A stretch of 38,916 nt of DNA from Ventosimonas gracilis (GCF_001580025.1 NZ_LSZO01000005.1:1-38916), one strand, 5' to 3'. Positions 7,194 through 17,922 are shown, numbered from the stretch's first letter. Translations and numbers: made by a program. The notes: generated by a model from the letters alone, not told the origin.

Positions 7194-8023
7194 GCGGGCG
7201 CATGTCCGCCTCGCGAGGCTCAAAATCGCGTCTGATCGGGATGGGTGTCCGCCTGTTACAGGATACATTTTTATATCTGGGCGTTATCGCCATCGGCATG
7301 ATGGTGACGCTTTCCGCTTGCGCTAGAAATGGTGATGGGACAATGGCAAAGAAAGTCACCGCAATTGAGGTCTATGGAGATCCCGCAGTGGCACAGCTGG
7401 CAGATGCGGCAGCCAAGGGCAACAAACGGGTGATTCAGGCGTTGGTGCGTCAAGGTGTGGACGTCAATGCGCGTGGAGATCAGAACACCAGCCTGCTGGA
7501 ATGGGCATTTTTACACCGCAGCATCGACGGTATGCTGGCGTTGCTGGAAGCGGGCGCGGATCCGGCAATGGCTGATGACGACGGCGAGACGATCATGCAT
7601 TTTGCCGCTTGGGCGGAAGACCCCAAAGCGATGGAAGCTTTATTGGCCGCCGCTGTCAGCCCGGATCTGCGCAACCCGAAAAATGGGCAGACCCCGCTGT
7701 TCACTGCCATCATGGCCGATCGCGAGCCGCAGTTCCGTGCATTGATCGCAGCAGGAGCCGATGTGAATGCCGAGGATCTGGAAGGGGAGCGGCCCATCCA
7801 CCAAGCCGCCATGATCAATAACCTGGAACGTGTACTGGTACTGCTGGAAGCCGGAGCCGACCCACGCGCGGTGACTGGACGGGGTACGACCATCCAGACT
7901 TACATGAACAGGATGCAAGACTCTGCTCGCTCACAGCGAGGCCGTGAAAGGAAAGCAAGGGTTGAAGCCTGGCTGGTCGAACAAGGCGTAGAACTGGAAC
8001 GCGAAACAAGAGACAAACCATGA
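7190..8023 (+). CDS. Ankyrin-repeat lipoprotein
   Basis: The 277-residue product (from ATG 7190) has a basic N-terminus, a hydrophobic segment and the lipobox LSAC with the lipidated cysteine near residue 44. Four or five ankyrin repeats fill residues about 70-250; consensus fragments include LVRQGVDVNARGDQNTSLLEWA, LLEAGADPAMADDDGETIMHFAA and LIAAGADVNAEDLEGERPIHQAA. Ankyrin repeats bind partner proteins, so this is probably a membrane-anchored periplasmic binding or immunity-type protein; its partner is unknown. The frame is open back to a GTG at 7127, but the ATGA overlap with the leader ORF favours 7190; ATG 7241 is a third option that would give a shorter, more usual signal peptide. Its stop overlaps the start of a 38-codon ORF, again ATGA. 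Confidence 0.8.
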   Translation: MSGRMSASRGSKSRLIGMGVRLLQDTFLYLGVIAIGMMVTLSACARNGDGTMAKKVTAIEVYGDPAVAQLADAAAKGNKRVIQALVRQGVDVNARGDQNTSLLEWAFLHRSIDGMLALLEAGADPAMADDDGETIMHFAAWAEDPKAMEALLAAAVSPDLRNPKNGQTPLFTAIMADREPQFRALIAAGADVNAEDLEGERPIHQAAMINNLERVLVLLEAGADPRAVTGRGTTIQTYMNRMQDSARSQRGRERKARVEAWLVEQGVELERETRDKP

Positions 8024-8136
8024 AAATCATTGGCCACAAGGCGCTGCCTGCCGCTGAGGCAGCATTGGGTTATATAAAAAGCGTGCAAGGCGCGCAGAGC
8101 GGGCGCACTTTTCGCCTGGGCTGGTCGAAAGACTAA
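8020..8136 (+). CDS. Short ORF coupled to the ankyrin lipoprotein, possible gene remnant
   Basis: The ORF encodes 38 residues beginning MKIIGHKALPAAEAALGYIK and ending LGWSKD. Its ATG overlaps the ankyrin gene stop (ATGA), so it would be translated by coupling. Its last bases overlap the 3' end of nadK on the other strand. I do not recognise the sequence. Genes coupled to ankyrin lipoproteins sometimes encode a partner enzyme or effector, and this could be the truncated start of such a gene. A chance ORF cannot be excluded. Confidence 0.35.
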   Translation: MKIIGHKALPAAEAALGYIKSVQGAQSGRTFRLGWSKD

Positions 8137-9026
8137 TCAGCGCGATTGTTCCGATTGTGCCCGCCCCAGCCCAACTTGCTGCGGCAGACTTCGTAATAGT
8201 TGTGGGATAGTGGATGTAACAGGCGTAGTTTCTGCGCCTTTTTACGCACATGGATGGCATCCCCCGGGGCGCAGGAAAAATGATTCTGCCCGTCACAGGA
8301 AACCTGCGGATAAATCGAGAGGTTTTGCGCGACCACTATTTTTAGCTCGCTGCCGCCGTCAATCACAATCGGTCGACTGGACAGCGTGTGCGGGTACATC
8401 GGCACCACCACGATGGCATCGAGCTTCGGGTGCATGATCGGGCCGCCCGCCGACAGTGAATAAGCGGTCGAACCGGTAGGGGTGGCGACAATCAGACCAT
8501 CAGCCTTTTGATTGCAGACAAACTGCCCGTCGATAAACAGTTCAAATTCAATCATCTTGGTCGATTTGCCGGGGTGCAGCACCAAGTCATTCAGCGCATC
8601 GCCCTGCCCGAGCATCTCGTCACCCCGGCGCACTTCGGCCTCCAGCAGAAAGCGCGTTTCCATATGGTAGAGACCGGCGAGCACTTCACGAATAGGCTCT
8701 TCCAGCGCATCCGGCGGAATATCGGTTAAAAAACCCAAAGTGCCGCGATTGATACCGAGCAGCGGCACGCCGCTTGCCACCAGCGCACGCGCCGCGCCCA
8801 GCAGGCTGCCGTCACCGCCGACCACAATCACCAAATCGCACGCCTCACCCAGCGTGCGCCAGGAGCAAACCTGCAAACCGTGCCCAGGCAGCGCTTCGGC
8901 GAGACTGTCTTCCAAAATCACTTGCAAGGATTGGCCAAGCAGAAACCGCTTTAAGCGGCGCACCGTATCCAGCGCTTTGGCGCTGCCCAAGCGCCCGATA
9001 ATGCCGATAGTGCGAAACGATTTCAT
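8133..9026 (-). CDS. nadK: NAD kinase
   Basis: This 297-residue enzyme phosphorylates NAD+ to NADP+ with ATP in the cytoplasm. The diagnostic GGDGS motif is at residues 70-74, with the catalytic aspartate D72. The conserved segments LGINRGTLGFLTDI, ALNDLVLHPGK (usually ALNE in enterobacteria) and ADGLIVATPTGSTAYSLSAGGPI follow. Length matches the family (about 290-300). The ATG at 9026 fits the expected N-terminus. The gene is the last of three on the minus strand after dusA and talB, 85 bases from talB, and its stop lies within the small ORF on the opposite strand. Confidence 0.97.
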   Translation of the reverse strand: MKSFRTIGIIGRLGSAKALDTVRRLKRFLLGQSLQVILEDSLAEALPGHGLQVCSWRTLGEACDLVIVVGGDGSLLGAARALVASGVPLLGINRGTLGFLTDIPPDALEEPIREVLAGLYHMETRFLLEAEVRRGDEMLGQGDALNDLVLHPGKSTKMIEFELFIDGQFVCNQKADGLIVATPTGSTAYSLSAGGPIMHPKLDAIVVVPMYPHTLSSRPIVIDGGSELKIVVAQNLSIYPQVSCDGQNHFSCAPGDAIHVRKKAQKLRLLHPLSHNYYEVCRSKLGWGGHNRNNRAD

Positions 9027-9111
9027 AGCCCTGCCCGCCTAGGGAAAGGTTTAGATTATGGGCAATACGCAAGAGCGCGGCAAATCAGACCCTCATGATG
9101 ACTTCAATCCA

Positions 9112-10032
9112 TCAAGTCGCGAGCAAGGCTTCAAGCCTCTGCTGGTCACGAGCAAACAGGCGGATGCCTTCGGCGAGTTTTTCCGTGGCCATTGCGTCTT
9201 CATTCAGTTGCCAGCGAAAGCTGCTTTCGTTTAACTGTTGAAGGGCTTCGGCGTTTGCCTTGGGGGACAGTTTGCGTTCCAGCACGCCTTGCTCGTCCGC
9301 CAGTTGTTGCAGCAGTTCCGGGCTGATGGTTAAACGGTCGCAACCGGCCAGTTGCTCAATCTGGCCGATATGGCGAAAGCTTGCGCCCATCACCACGGTC
9401 GGGTATTGGTGCGCTTTGTAGTATTGGTAGATACGCTTGACGGACTGCACGCCGGGGTCGTCTTCGGCGGTAAAATCCGCGCCGCTTTGTTTTTTGTGCC
9501 AGTCATAAATCCGCCCGACAAAAGGCGAAATCAAAAACACCCCCGCATCGGCGCAAGCAACGGCTTGAGCAAAGCCAAACAGCAGCGTGAGATTGGTTTG
9601 TATGCCCCGCTTTTCCAGCATCTGTGCGGCGCGAATGCCTTCCCAAGTGGCGGCGATTTTTATCAGCACGCGTGCAGGATCAATCCCTTCGTCTTGGTAA
9701 AGCTCCAGCAAACGCTGCGCACGGCTTAGCGTGGCCTGTTGGTCAAAGGACAGCCGCGCGTCTACCTCGGTAGAAATTCGCCCGGGAATCACACTTAAAA
9801 CTTCCTTGCCGACCGCGACGGCAAACTGGTCGCAGGCCAGCAATAAGTCGGTTTTGGCCGTGCTTTTCGCGGCCGCAAGTAGATCTGCATAGCGCGGCAA
9901 GGCGGCCGCTTTAAGCAGTAGCGAAGGATTGGTCGTCGCATCGACCGGTTTTAAACGGACAATCGCCTGCATATCACCGGTATCGGCGACAACCGTGGTG
10001 AGCGCTTTAAGTTGTTGCAGCTTGGAAGGCAT
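9112..10032 (-). CDS. talB: Transaldolase
   Basis: The 306-residue cytoplasmic enzyme moves a dihydroxyacetone unit between sugar phosphates in the non-oxidative pentose phosphate pathway. The Schiff-base lysine is K125 in [10 protein letters not shown]. Other active-site residues of the TalB type are visible: D17 in VADTGD, N35 in DATTNPS and E89 in [11 protein letters not shown] 10032 gives the usual N-terminus [18 protein letters not shown]. It lies 52 bases after dusA on the same strand, an arrangement also known from Pseudomonas. Confidence 0.97.
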   Translation of the reverse strand: MPSKLQQLKALTTVVADTGDMQAIVRLKPVDATTNPSLLLKAAALPRYADLLAAAKSTAKTDLLLACDQFAVAVGKEVLSVIPGRISTEVDARLSFDQQATLSRAQRLLELYQDEGIDPARVLIKIAATWEGIRAAQMLEKRGIQTNLTLLFGFAQAVACADAGVFLISPFVGRIYDWHKKQSGADFTAEDDPGVQSVKRIYQYYKAHQYPTVVMGASFRHIGQIEQLAGCDRLTISPELLQQLADEQGVLERKLSPKANAEALQQLNESSFRWQLNEDAMATEKLAEGIRLFARDQQRLEALLAT

Positions 10033-10084
10033 GTTTTTAACTTGGATAAAAGAGACGCAACCTTAGCGCCCAACACGCGGCGGT

Positions 10085-11074
10085 TCAATGGTGCGCGGCG
10101 GCCAAACGCGCGACCTCATCGGGCGGCAGTGACTTCAAACGATGGTCGCTCCAAACCTGCCGCCAGCGCCGCGCACCCTTTAGCCCATGCCGCAATCCCA
10201 GCATATGCCGCGCAATGGCGTGCCAAGGCGTGCCGTGCTCAAGGCGCTCGCGCTCCATGTAACGCACCATCTGCGCCTCGACCTGCTCGCGCGTGATATT
10301 AGAAGGCGGCTCGCGGTAATACTTTTCATCGAACGAAGCCAACCACCAAGGGTAGTGGTAAGCCGCGCGGCCTATCATCACGCCATCGACCTTCTGCAAC
10401 TGCGCCTGTATCCGCTCATCCGTTTGAATACCGCCGTTAATCACGATGCAGCCATCCGCAAAATCGCGCTTAAGCTGCCAGACCACTTCATGGCGCAGCG
10501 GGGGAATTTCGCGGTTTTCCTTCGGCGACAGCCCGCCCAGCCAAGCGTTACGCGCATGCACAATAAAATGACGGCAACCGGCCTCAAACAAAGTACCGAC
10601 AAAATCACGGACAAAAGCGTAGCTTTCATTTTTATCTAAACCAATCCGATGCTTGATACTAACGGGAATATCGACCGCATCCTGCATCGCCTTAAAACCA
10701 TCGGCAACCCGCTTGGGGTTCTCCATCAAACAAGCGCCAAAACTGCCGCGCTGCACCCGCTCACTGGGGCAGCCGCAATTTAAATTCACCTCGTCATAGC
10801 CAAAGTCTGCCGCCAACTTCGCACACTGAGCCAACAGCCGAGGCTCGCTGCCCCCCAACTGCAAAGCCAGTGGATGCTCTTGCACGGAAAACCGCAAATA
10901 GCGCGCCGCATCCCCATGCAACAACGCATTGCAAGTCACCATCTCGGTATACAAACGCACCTTTTGGCTCAGCAAACGGTGGAAATAACGGCAATGGCTG
11001 TCCGTCCAATCGAGCATAGGGGCAATGCAAATTCTAAAATCCACTGATTTTTCTGGATTTTTACGGTTATTCAT
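10085..11074 (-). CDS. dusA: tRNA-dihydrouridine(20/20a) synthase DusA
   Basis: The 329-residue FMN enzyme reduces uridine to dihydrouridine in the tRNA D-loop using NADPH. The N-terminal TIM barrel opens with CIAPMLDWTDSHCRYF, and the catalytic cysteine is C102 in NLNCGCPSERVQRGSFGACLM. A small helical tRNA-binding domain follows, with ARHMLGLRHGLKGARRWRQVWSD, which is a DusA signature. The length matches family members. ATG 11074 was chosen; internal starts would remove part of the barrel. It is divergent from the RND pump operon, with 191 bases between the start codons, and is probably the promoter-proximal gene of dusA-talB. Confidence 0.96.
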   Translation of the reverse strand: MNNRKNPEKSVDFRICIAPMLDWTDSHCRYFHRLLSQKVRLYTEMVTCNALLHGDAARYLRFSVQEHPLALQLGGSEPRLLAQCAKLAADFGYDEVNLNCGCPSERVQRGSFGACLMENPKRVADGFKAMQDAVDIPVSIKHRIGLDKNESYAFVRDFVGTLFEAGCRHFIVHARNAWLGGLSPKENREIPPLRHEVVWQLKRDFADGCIVINGGIQTDERIQAQLQKVDGVMIGRAAYHYPWWLASFDEKYYREPPSNITREQVEAQMVRYMERERLEHGTPWHAIARHMLGLRHGLKGARRWRQVWSDHRLKSLPPDEVARLAAAHH

Positions 11075-11265
11075 AAGGGTTGATACGGTCTGATGGGAGG
11101 CGGGGCTTTATACACGGGGATTGAACCACAACAACCCCTATCTGCGGCGCAAGTCGTTGAGTTTGTGGGACAAGCGGTGCATTATCGCAGCCGCCTGCCT
11201 GCTTTTAAGTCAATCTGTCGCTGGTGGATAAGTTTTGTTATTGGTCATCAAGGGAGAATAGCGCC

Positions 11266-12387
11266 ATGTTGCTACGCCGTATGTTGTTGATGTTATTACT
11301 GGTAATCGCTGTGGTAGCGGGGCTTGCGATCTATAAAGTCAAATCCATCCAGCAACAGATTGCGCAATTTACTGCGCCGCGTCCGCCTATTGCGGTTTCT
11401 ATGGCGCTTGCCGAACAACAGCCTTGGCAGGAGCGCCTGTCTGCCATCGGCAGTTTGACCGCCGCTCAAGGTATCGATCTCACTGCCGAAGTGGCCGGAA
11501 CGGTGCGCGAACTGTTGTTTAAATCCGGCGAAAAAGTCAGTAAAGGCCAGCCATTGTTGCAATTGGATGATGCGGTCGAACGCGCCACACTGGCAGCGGC
11601 TGAGGCGGACTTGGGGCTGTCCAGGGTCGAATTTGAACGGATACGCACGCTTTTGGAGAAAAAACTCGCCTCGCAAAGTGACTTTGACCGCCAGTCGGCG
11701 CAGTTGCAGCGAAACAGCGCAACGGTGGCTCAATTGAAAGCCTTGCTCGCCAAAAAGCGCATCATTGCGCCCTTTGCGGGCACCATCGGGATTCGCCAAG
11801 TGGATGTCGGGGACTTTCTCAATGCAGGCACGTCCATTGCCACTTTGCAGGATTTATCAACGCTTTATGTGGATTTCTTCCTGCCGGAACAGGCTGTGCC
11901 ACAACTGGCCGTTGGGCAACGCGTGCAGCTTGAGGTCGCCGCTTGGCCAGGGCAGTCGTTTAGCGGGACACTCACCGCCATCAGCCCCAAGGTCGATGAA
12001 GCCACGCGCAATGTGCAGGTACGCGCCAGCTTGCCGAATCCTGAAGAAAAACTGCTGCCAGGCATGTTTGCCAACTTGGACGTACTGCTGTCCGCAATAC
12101 CACAGCGAATTGTGCTGCCGGAAACCGCCATAACCTACAGCCTGTACGGTAATTCGGTCTATGTGATTGTGGCAAAGCCCGCCGAAAATACAGAGGCTGA
12201 ACAAACACTGACCGTAGAACGGCGTTTTGTTGAAACCGGTGCACGACGTGGTGGCAAAGTCGTCATTGTCAAAGGGCTTAACGCCGGTGAACAAGTGGTC
12301 AGCAGCGGTCAATTAAAACTCGATAACGGCGCACGGGTCGCCATTGCTGAAGATAATGCACTGAAATTGTCTGAAGCCGCGCATTAA
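11266..12387 (+). CDS. RND efflux pump periplasmic adaptor (membrane fusion protein)
   Basis: The 373-residue adaptor links an inner-membrane RND pump to an outer-membrane channel. Residues 1-23 form a hydrophobic anchor or signal (MLLRRMLLMLLLVIAVVAGLA). The lipoyl/barrel-sandwich halves (GIDLTAEVAGTVRELLFKSGEKVSKGQPLLQLD and RIIAPFAGTIGIRQVDVGDFLN) flank a short helical hairpin. A beta-barrel and a membrane-proximal domain follow. The ATG at 11266 has AGGGAG upstream; the frame is open 14 codons earlier, but that extension has no ribosome binding site. There is no lipobox cysteine. The pump gene follows 120 bases later. No TetR regulator or outer-membrane channel gene is adjacent, so the pump probably uses a TolC/OprM-type channel encoded elsewhere. 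The drug or metabolite specificity is unknown. Confidence 0.92.
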   Translation: MLLRRMLLMLLLVIAVVAGLAIYKVKSIQQQIAQFTAPRPPIAVSMALAEQQPWQERLSAIGSLTAAQGIDLTAEVAGTVRELLFKSGEKVSKGQPLLQLDDAVERATLAAAEADLGLSRVEFERIRTLLEKKLASQSDFDRQSAQLQRNSATVAQLKALLAKKRIIAPFAGTIGIRQVDVGDFLNAGTSIATLQDLSTLYVDFFLPEQAVPQLAVGQRVQLEVAAWPGQSFSGTLTAISPKVDEATRNVQVRASLPNPEEKLLPGMFANLDVLLSAIPQRIVLPETAITYSLYGNSVYVIVAKPAENTEAEQTLTVERRFVETGARRGGKVVIVKGLNAGEQVVSSGQLKLDNGARVAIAEDNALKLSEAAH

Positions 12388-12507
12388 GTGCGCGAAGTCA
12401 TTGTTATATTTTGCACTGTCCGTTGATTATTTTTACTTGAAACCTAACAGCGAAAACTTGCGCGATCAATGGCCACTCAATAATCCCTTAATGCCAAGGA
12501 TTTTATA

Positions 12508-15500
12508 ATGACTTTTACCGACCCCTTTATTCGCCGTCCGGTGCTGGCCACCGTGGTTAGTCTGCTGATTATCCTGCTGGGTTTGCAGGCATTTAATAAA
12601 CTATCCATCCGCGAATTTCCCGATATGGAAAACGCACTGATTACGGTAACCACGGCTTATCCCGGTGCCAATGCGGAAACCATTCAAGGCTATATCACGC
12701 AGCCGTTACAGCAAAGTTTGGCGAGCGCCGAAGGCATTGATTATATGGTTTCGCGCAGCCAACAGAATGTTTCCATTATTCAAATTTATGCTCGTATCGG
12801 CAGCAATAGCGACCGTTTGTTTGTGGATTTATTGGCTAAAGCCGGTGAAGTCAAAAACCAATTGCCGCAAGATGCCGAAGACCCGGTATTGTCGCGTGAA
12901 GCGGCAATGGGTTCGGCTTTGATGTATATCAGCTTTCACAGTGAGCAGATGAGTAAACCGCAAATTACCGACTACTTATCGCGGGTTATTCAGCCGAAAC
13001 TGGCAGGATTGCCGGGACTTGCCGAAGTACAGATTTTCGGCAACCAAGTCTTTGCCATGCGCCTGTGGCTGGACCCGGTCAAAATGGCTGCTTATGGCGT
13101 AACCGCGAGCGAAGTTGCGCGCTCAGTACGTAGTTATAACTTCCTCGCCGCGGCCGGGGAAGTCAAAGGTGAATATGTCGTTACCAGCATTAACGCCAGT
13201 ACCGATTTAAAATCGCCAGAGGCTTTTGCCAGCATTCCGGTTAAAACGGTTGGCGACCGCCGCGTACAAATCCGCGATATTGCACGGGTAGAAATGGGCG
13301 CACAGAGTTACAACGCGGTCAGTTCCTTTAATGGTATTCCTACCGTTGCTGTGGGCATTAAAAGTACGCCAACCGCCAACCCGTTGGATGTAGTCGCAGA
13401 ATTACGCAAAGTATTACCAGAATTAGAGCAGCAATTACCGCCCGGGCTTAATCTGGCGATTGCTTATGATGCAACGGAATTCATTCAATCGTCCATTTAT
13501 GAAGTGATTACTACACTGGCTGAAGCGGTATTGATTGTGATTGTGGTGGTGTTTTTATTTTTGGGCGCACTCCGTTCCGTGGTGATTCCAGTCATTACCA
13601 TTCCGCTGTCGATGATTGGCGTATTATTTTTTATGCAGTTAATGGGTTATTCGATTAACCTGTTGACTTTGCTGGCAATGGTGCTCGCCATCGGCTTGGT
13701 GGTCGATGATGCGATTGTGGTGGTAGAAAACATCCACCGGCATATTGAAGAAGGTAAAACACCTTTTGATGCTGCATTACAAGGTGCACGGGAAATTGCC
13801 GTACCGGTAATATCCATGACCATTACCTTGGCTGCGGTTTATGCGCCGATTGGTTTATTGGAGGGTTTAACCGGCGCATTATTTAAAGAGTTTGCTTTAA
13901 CCCTGGCCGGGGCTGTAGTGATTTCCGGCATAGTCGCTTTAACCTTATCGCCGATGATGTGCAGCAAGTTATTGCGTCATGAAGAAAACCCCAGCGGTTT
14001 GGCGCACCGTCTGGATAATCTGTTTGACGCCTTAAAACGCCGTTATCAACGCGCCCTGCACAGTCTGTTAAATACGCGTTCGGTGCTATTGGTATTTGCG
14101 CTATTGGTTTTACTGTTAATACCGGTGTTTTTAATGTTTACTGAACGCAAACTCGCACCGGATGAAGACCAAGGTATTGTGTTTATTGTAAGTCAAGCAC
14201 CGCAGCCGACTAATCTGGAATACTTAAGCCATTATACCGACCCCTTCGTCAAGATTTTTAAGGAGTTTCCCGAATACTATTCCTCCTTTCAAATTAACGG
14301 CACCGACGGCGTGCAGTCTGCTATTGGCGGCATGCTGCTCAAACCCTGGAGCGAGCGAAAGCGCACGCAAATGGAACTGGTGCCAGAGGTCAGTGCCAAG
14401 CTGCAACAAATCCCCGGTCTTGAAGTGATTGCGTTTAACTTGCCCGCGCTACCCGGCACCGATGGATTGCCTTTTCAATTTGTGATTACAACGCCCGGCG
14501 ATTATCAGACGCTGGCGGCGGTGGCTGAACGCGTCAAGGCACGTGCCCTGGAATCCGGTAAATTCGCGGTACTTAAGCTGGATTTGGCCTTCGACAAACC
14601 GGAAGTTAAGGTCGATATTGACCGCGAAAAAGCGGCGCAAATGGGCGTTTCCATGCAAGAGCTTGGCGCGACTTTGGCGATCTTGCTGGGTGAAGGGGAA
14701 ATCAACCGCTTTACCCTGGACGGGCGCAGCTACAAAGTCATTGCCCAAGTGGAACGCGCTTATCGTGATAACCCCAGCTGGCTGGGCAGTTATTACGTAA
14801 AAAGCCAAAGCGGGCAGATGGTGCCGTTATCGGCCTTAATTAGCATCACCGATCTGGCAAGACCGCGCCAACTTAAGCAGTTTCAGCAACTTAACTCAGC
14901 TACGCTGGAAGGCTTCCCGATTGTCAGCATGGGCGATGCGATTGATACTGTGCTGCAAATTGCCCGTGAAGAAGCGCTCGCCGGTTATACCTTCGACTAC
15001 GCCGGTGCCTCGCGCCAGTTTGTGCAAGAAGGCAACGCGCTCTACGTCACCTTTGCCCTGGCGCTCGCCATTATTTTTTTGGTACTGGCCGCGCAGTTTG
15101 AGAGCTTCCGCGACCCACTGGTGATTTTGGTCAGCGTGCCGCTGTCCATCTGCGGAGCACTGGTGCCGCTGTTTTTGGGGCTGTCCTCAATGAATATCTA
15201 TACCCAGGTCGGGCTGGTCACGCTGATTGGCCTGATCAGCAAGCACGGTATTTTGATTGTCGAATTTGCCAACCAACTGCGCCACCAAGGCCGCAGTCTG
15301 CGCGAGGCGATAGAAGAGGCTGCCGCCATTCGTTTGCGTCCGGTATTGATGACCACAGCGGCAATGGTCTTTGGCATGCTGCCGCTGATTTTGGCGAGCG
15401 GCGCAGGCGCGGTCAGCCGCTTTGACATCGGCATGGTGATTGCTACCGGTATGAGTGTTGGCACACTGTTTACCCTGTTTGTGCTGCCTTGTGTCTATAC

Positions 15501-15558
15501 CCTGCTCGCCAAAGCCGATGCACGACCCGCCCTACAACCGCAAACGATGACTGCATGA
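12508..15558 (+). CDS. RND efflux pump inner-membrane transporter (HAE1/AcrB type)
   Basis: The 1016-residue proton-driven exporter has the duplicated AcrB plan: two sets of six membrane helices, each with a large periplasmic loop. It begins [20 protein letters not shown], typical of the family. The proton-relay aspartate pair is visible at D400-D401 in [15 protein letters not shown] on the fourth helix. The lysine partner is K912 in [17 protein letters not shown]. Size is near the AcrB norm (about 1020-1050). The gene follows its adaptor and its stop overlaps the trmA start (ATGA). Hydrophobic/amphiphilic substrate export is expected, but the substrate range cannot be read from sequence. Confidence 0.95.
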   Translation: MTFTDPFIRRPVLATVVSLLIILLGLQAFNKLSIREFPDMENALITVTTAYPGANAETIQGYITQPLQQSLASAEGIDYMVSRSQQNVSIIQIYARIGSNSDRLFVDLLAKAGEVKNQLPQDAEDPVLSREAAMGSALMYISFHSEQMSKPQITDYLSRVIQPKLAGLPGLAEVQIFGNQVFAMRLWLDPVKMAAYGVTASEVARSVRSYNFLAAAGEVKGEYVVTSINASTDLKSPEAFASIPVKTVGDRRVQIRDIARVEMGAQSYNAVSSFNGIPTVAVGIKSTPTANPLDVVAELRKVLPELEQQLPPGLNLAIAYDATEFIQSSIYEVITTLAEAVLIVIVVVFLFLGALRSVVIPVITIPLSMIGVLFFMQLMGYSINLLTLLAMVLAIGLVVDDAIVVVENIHRHIEEGKTPFDAALQGAREIAVPVISMTITLAAVYAPIGLLEGLTGALFKEFALTLAGAVVISGIVALTLSPMMCSKLLRHEENPSGLAHRLDNLFDALKRRYQRALHSLLNTRSVLLVFALLVLLLIPVFLMFTERKLAPDEDQGIVFIVSQAPQPTNLEYLSHYTDPFVKIFKEFPEYYSSFQINGTDGVQSAIGGMLLKPWSERKRTQMELVPEVSAKLQQIPGLEVIAFNLPALPGTDGLPFQFVITTPGDYQTLAAVAERVKARALESGKFAVLKLDLAFDKPEVKVDIDREKAAQMGVSMQELGATLAILLGEGEINRFTLDGRSYKVIAQVERAYRDNPSWLGSYYVKSQSGQMVPLSALISITDLARPRQLKQFQQLNSATLEGFPIVSMGDAIDTVLQIAREEALAGYTFDYAGASRQFVQEGNALYVTFALALAIIFLVLAAQFESFRDPLVILVSVPLSICGALVPLFLGLSSMNIYTQVGLVTLIGLISKHGILIVEFANQLRHQGRSLREAIEEAAAIRLRPVLMTTAAMVFGMLPLILASGAGAVSRFDIGMVIATGMSVGTLFTLFVLPCVYTLLAKADARPALQPQTMTA

Positions 15559-16643
15559 GCGCCCCCAACTACCTCCCCGAACAATACGATGTGCAGCTCG
15601 CCGCCAAATGCGAGCGGCTTAAGGCGCTGCTTGCACCTTTTGCCGCGCCAACGCTGGAAGTCTTTGATTCACCGCGCAGTCATTACCGCCAGCGTGCCGA
15701 GTTTCGACTTTGGCGTGAAAATGGCGAGCGTCACTACGCCATGTTTGCGCCGGGCGATAAGCATTCGCCGATATTTTTAGACGCCTTCCCCATTGCCAGT
15801 CGCCGTATCAATCAACTTATGCCGCAATTGGCGGCGGCCCTGCGGGCGAGCGAGGCGCTGGCAGGACGACTGTTTCAAGTCGAGTTTTTAACCACGCTGG
15901 CTGGGGATGCGCTAATTACCCTGTGCTATCACCGCCCGTTGGATGAGATTTGGCAGAGCGCAGCACAAGCACTGGCGGCGCAGCTTGAGGTCAGCCTGAT
16001 TGGCCGTTCACGCGGGCAGCGTCTCGTAATTGGCCGCGATTATGTTTGCGAGGCGCTGCAAGTCGGCTCGCGCCGCTACCGCTATCGCCAGCCGGAAGGC
16101 AGCTTTAGCCAACCCAATGCCGATGTCTGCCAAAAAATGCTGGCCTGGGCCGTCGATGCGTTGGGGCAGCAGGAAGACGACCTGCTCGAACTCTACTGCG
16201 GCAACGGCAACTTCACCGTGCCGCTGGCAGGCGGTGTGCGCCGCGTGCTGGCGACCGAAATCAGCAAAAGCGCCACCAACGCCGCCCGCGCTAATCTGCT
16301 GGAAAACGCCATTGATAATGTGCAACTGGTGCGCCTGTCTGCCGAAGAAGTCGGCCAAGCACTATCCGGCGTGCGGGTTTTCCGCCGTCTGGCACAGGTT
16401 AACCTGTCCGATTACCAGTTCGGCACCCTCTTGGTAGACCCACCTCGCGCCGGTTTGGACAGCGCCACTTGCGCACTCGCCCAAGACTTTAAACGCATTC
16501 TTTATATCTCCTGCAATCCCGAAACACTGGTGGACAACCTGAGGCGGTTAAACGAAACCCACCAAATCCGCCGCTCGGCTTTGTTTGACCAATTCCCCTA
16601 CACCCATCATCTGGAATGTGGCGTTTTGCTCGAAAAGCGCTAG
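15555..16643 (+). CDS. trmA: tRNA (uracil-5-)-methyltransferase
   Basis: The 362-residue SAM-dependent enzyme makes ribothymidine at position 54 (T-loop) of tRNA. N-terminal sequence [29 protein letters not shown] and FRLWRE are TrmA signatures. The methyltransferase domain holds [16 protein letters not shown] (SAM binding), [11 protein letters not shown] and the catalytic cysteine in [11 protein letters not shown]. Length matches E. coli TrmA (366). The ATG at 15555 overlaps the RND gene stop as ATGA, so translation may be coupled to the pump gene. The open frame extends further upstream but only inside the pump gene. Confidence 0.96.
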   Translation: MSAPNYLPEQYDVQLAAKCERLKALLAPFAAPTLEVFDSPRSHYRQRAEFRLWRENGERHYAMFAPGDKHSPIFLDAFPIASRRINQLMPQLAAALRASEALAGRLFQVEFLTTLAGDALITLCYHRPLDEIWQSAAQALAAQLEVSLIGRSRGQRLVIGRDYVCEALQVGSRRYRYRQPEGSFSQPNADVCQKMLAWAVDALGQQEDDLLELYCGNGNFTVPLAGGVRRVLATEISKSATNAARANLLENAIDNVQLVRLSAEEVGQALSGVRVFRRLAQVNLSDYQFGTLLVDPPRAGLDSATCALAQDFKRILYISCNPETLVDNLRRLNETHQIRRSALFDQFPYTHHLECGVLLEKR

Positions 16644-16677
16644 AGTAGCGCCCCTTTTGTTACCGAACGAAACAATC

Positions 16678-17775
16678 ATGACCCCGCTTGAGCGCTACCA
16701 GGCCGATTTGACGCGAGACGATTTTTTCCACGACTCGGCGCAAGAAAACGCCGTGCGCCATTTGCAGCGCCTGTACGACGACCTGCTGCGAGCCGGACAT
16801 ACGCATGGCAGGCTGCTCAGTCGGCTGCTGCCACGCAAGAAAAACCAAGCACCGGTTAAGGGTTTGTATTTTTGGGGCGGGGTTGGGCGCGGCAAAACCT
16901 ATCTGGTCGATACGTTCTTTGACGCGCTGCCGTTTGAACAAAAAATGCGCACGCACTTTCACCGCTTTATGAAGCGTGTGCACGAAGAATTAACCGCACT
17001 TAAAGGCGAGAAAAACCCGCTAACCTTAATTGCCCGCCGCTTTGCCAAAGAAGCGCGAGTCATTTGCTTTGACGAGTTTTTTGTCTCAGACATTACCGAT
17101 GCCATGATTCTCGCCACCTTGCTCGATGAACTGTTTAAAAACGGCGTTACCCTGGTGGCTACCTCCAATATCGCGCCGGACGGCCTGTACCGCGACGGAC
17201 TGCAACGCGCCCGCTTCCTGCCCGCCATTGAACTGCTAAAAAACCATACCGACATCGTCAACGTAGACAGCGGCATCGACTACCGCCTGCGTGCACTGGA
17301 ACAGGCCGAACTGTTCTATTGCCCGCTGGATGCCGGAGCCTATACCAGCCTGCAAAACAGCTTTGAAAGCCTGCGTACCGATGCCTGCCAAACCCAGGAA
17401 AATCAGACGATTATGATTGAAGGCAGAGCCATTCATGTCGTGCGCATGTGCAAGGACGTCGCCTGGTTTGAATTCCGTGAACTCTGCGACGGCCCGCGCA
17501 GCCAGAACGACTACATCGAACTCGGCAAAATCTTCCACGCCGTCATCCTCGCCAATGTCGAGCAAATGAGCGCCGATAACGACGACATCGCACGGCGCTT
17601 TATCAATCTGGTCGATGAATTCTACGACCGCAACGTCAAGCTGATTTTGTCCGCCGAAGTCGAGCTAAAAGACCTCTACCGCGGCGGCAAGCTCAATTTT
17701 GAGTTCCAGCGCACACTAAGTCGCCTGCTGGAAATGCAATCCCACGAATTCCTCTGCCGCCCGCACAAGCCTTAA
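16678..17775 (+). CDS. zapE: Cell division ATPase ZapE (AFG1-like)
   Basis: The 365-residue AAA-type P-loop ATPase is associated with the FtsZ ring in gammaproteobacteria and related to mitochondrial AFG1/LACE1. The Walker A motif GGVGRGKT is at residues 67-74 with K73, and the Walker B segment VICFDEFFVSD follows. The start MTPLERYQADL is characteristic, and ATG 16678 was chosen for this; the longer open frame would overlap trmA. The family usually lies beside ribosomal operon rplM-rpsI or petABC, and here rplM is about 3.3 kb downstream, separated by the TonB receptor pair. This suggests the receptor locus was inserted between zapE and rplM. Confidence 0.95.
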   Translation: MTPLERYQADLTRDDFFHDSAQENAVRHLQRLYDDLLRAGHTHGRLLSRLLPRKKNQAPVKGLYFWGGVGRGKTYLVDTFFDALPFEQKMRTHFHRFMKRVHEELTALKGEKNPLTLIARRFAKEARVICFDEFFVSDITDAMILATLLDELFKNGVTLVATSNIAPDGLYRDGLQRARFLPAIELLKNHTDIVNVDSGIDYRLRALEQAELFYCPLDAGAYTSLQNSFESLRTDACQTQENQTIMIEGRAIHVVRMCKDVAWFEFRELCDGPRSQNDYIELGKIFHAVILANVEQMSADNDDIARRFINLVDEFYDRNVKLILSAEVELKDLYRGGKLNFEFQRTLSRLLEMQSHEFLCRPHKP

Positions 17776-17922
17776 AACGGCTCGCTCGATGGTTTTAAGC
17801 AAAATAAAACATAAAAAGGTTGCAAACAATAACTTGAAACAATATTATTTAGTTTCTAATTCTATTTTCTGAAAATCTGCCGCTCCCCGGTAGTATTCAT
17901 AGGCTTTGCTCACCAAATAAAG

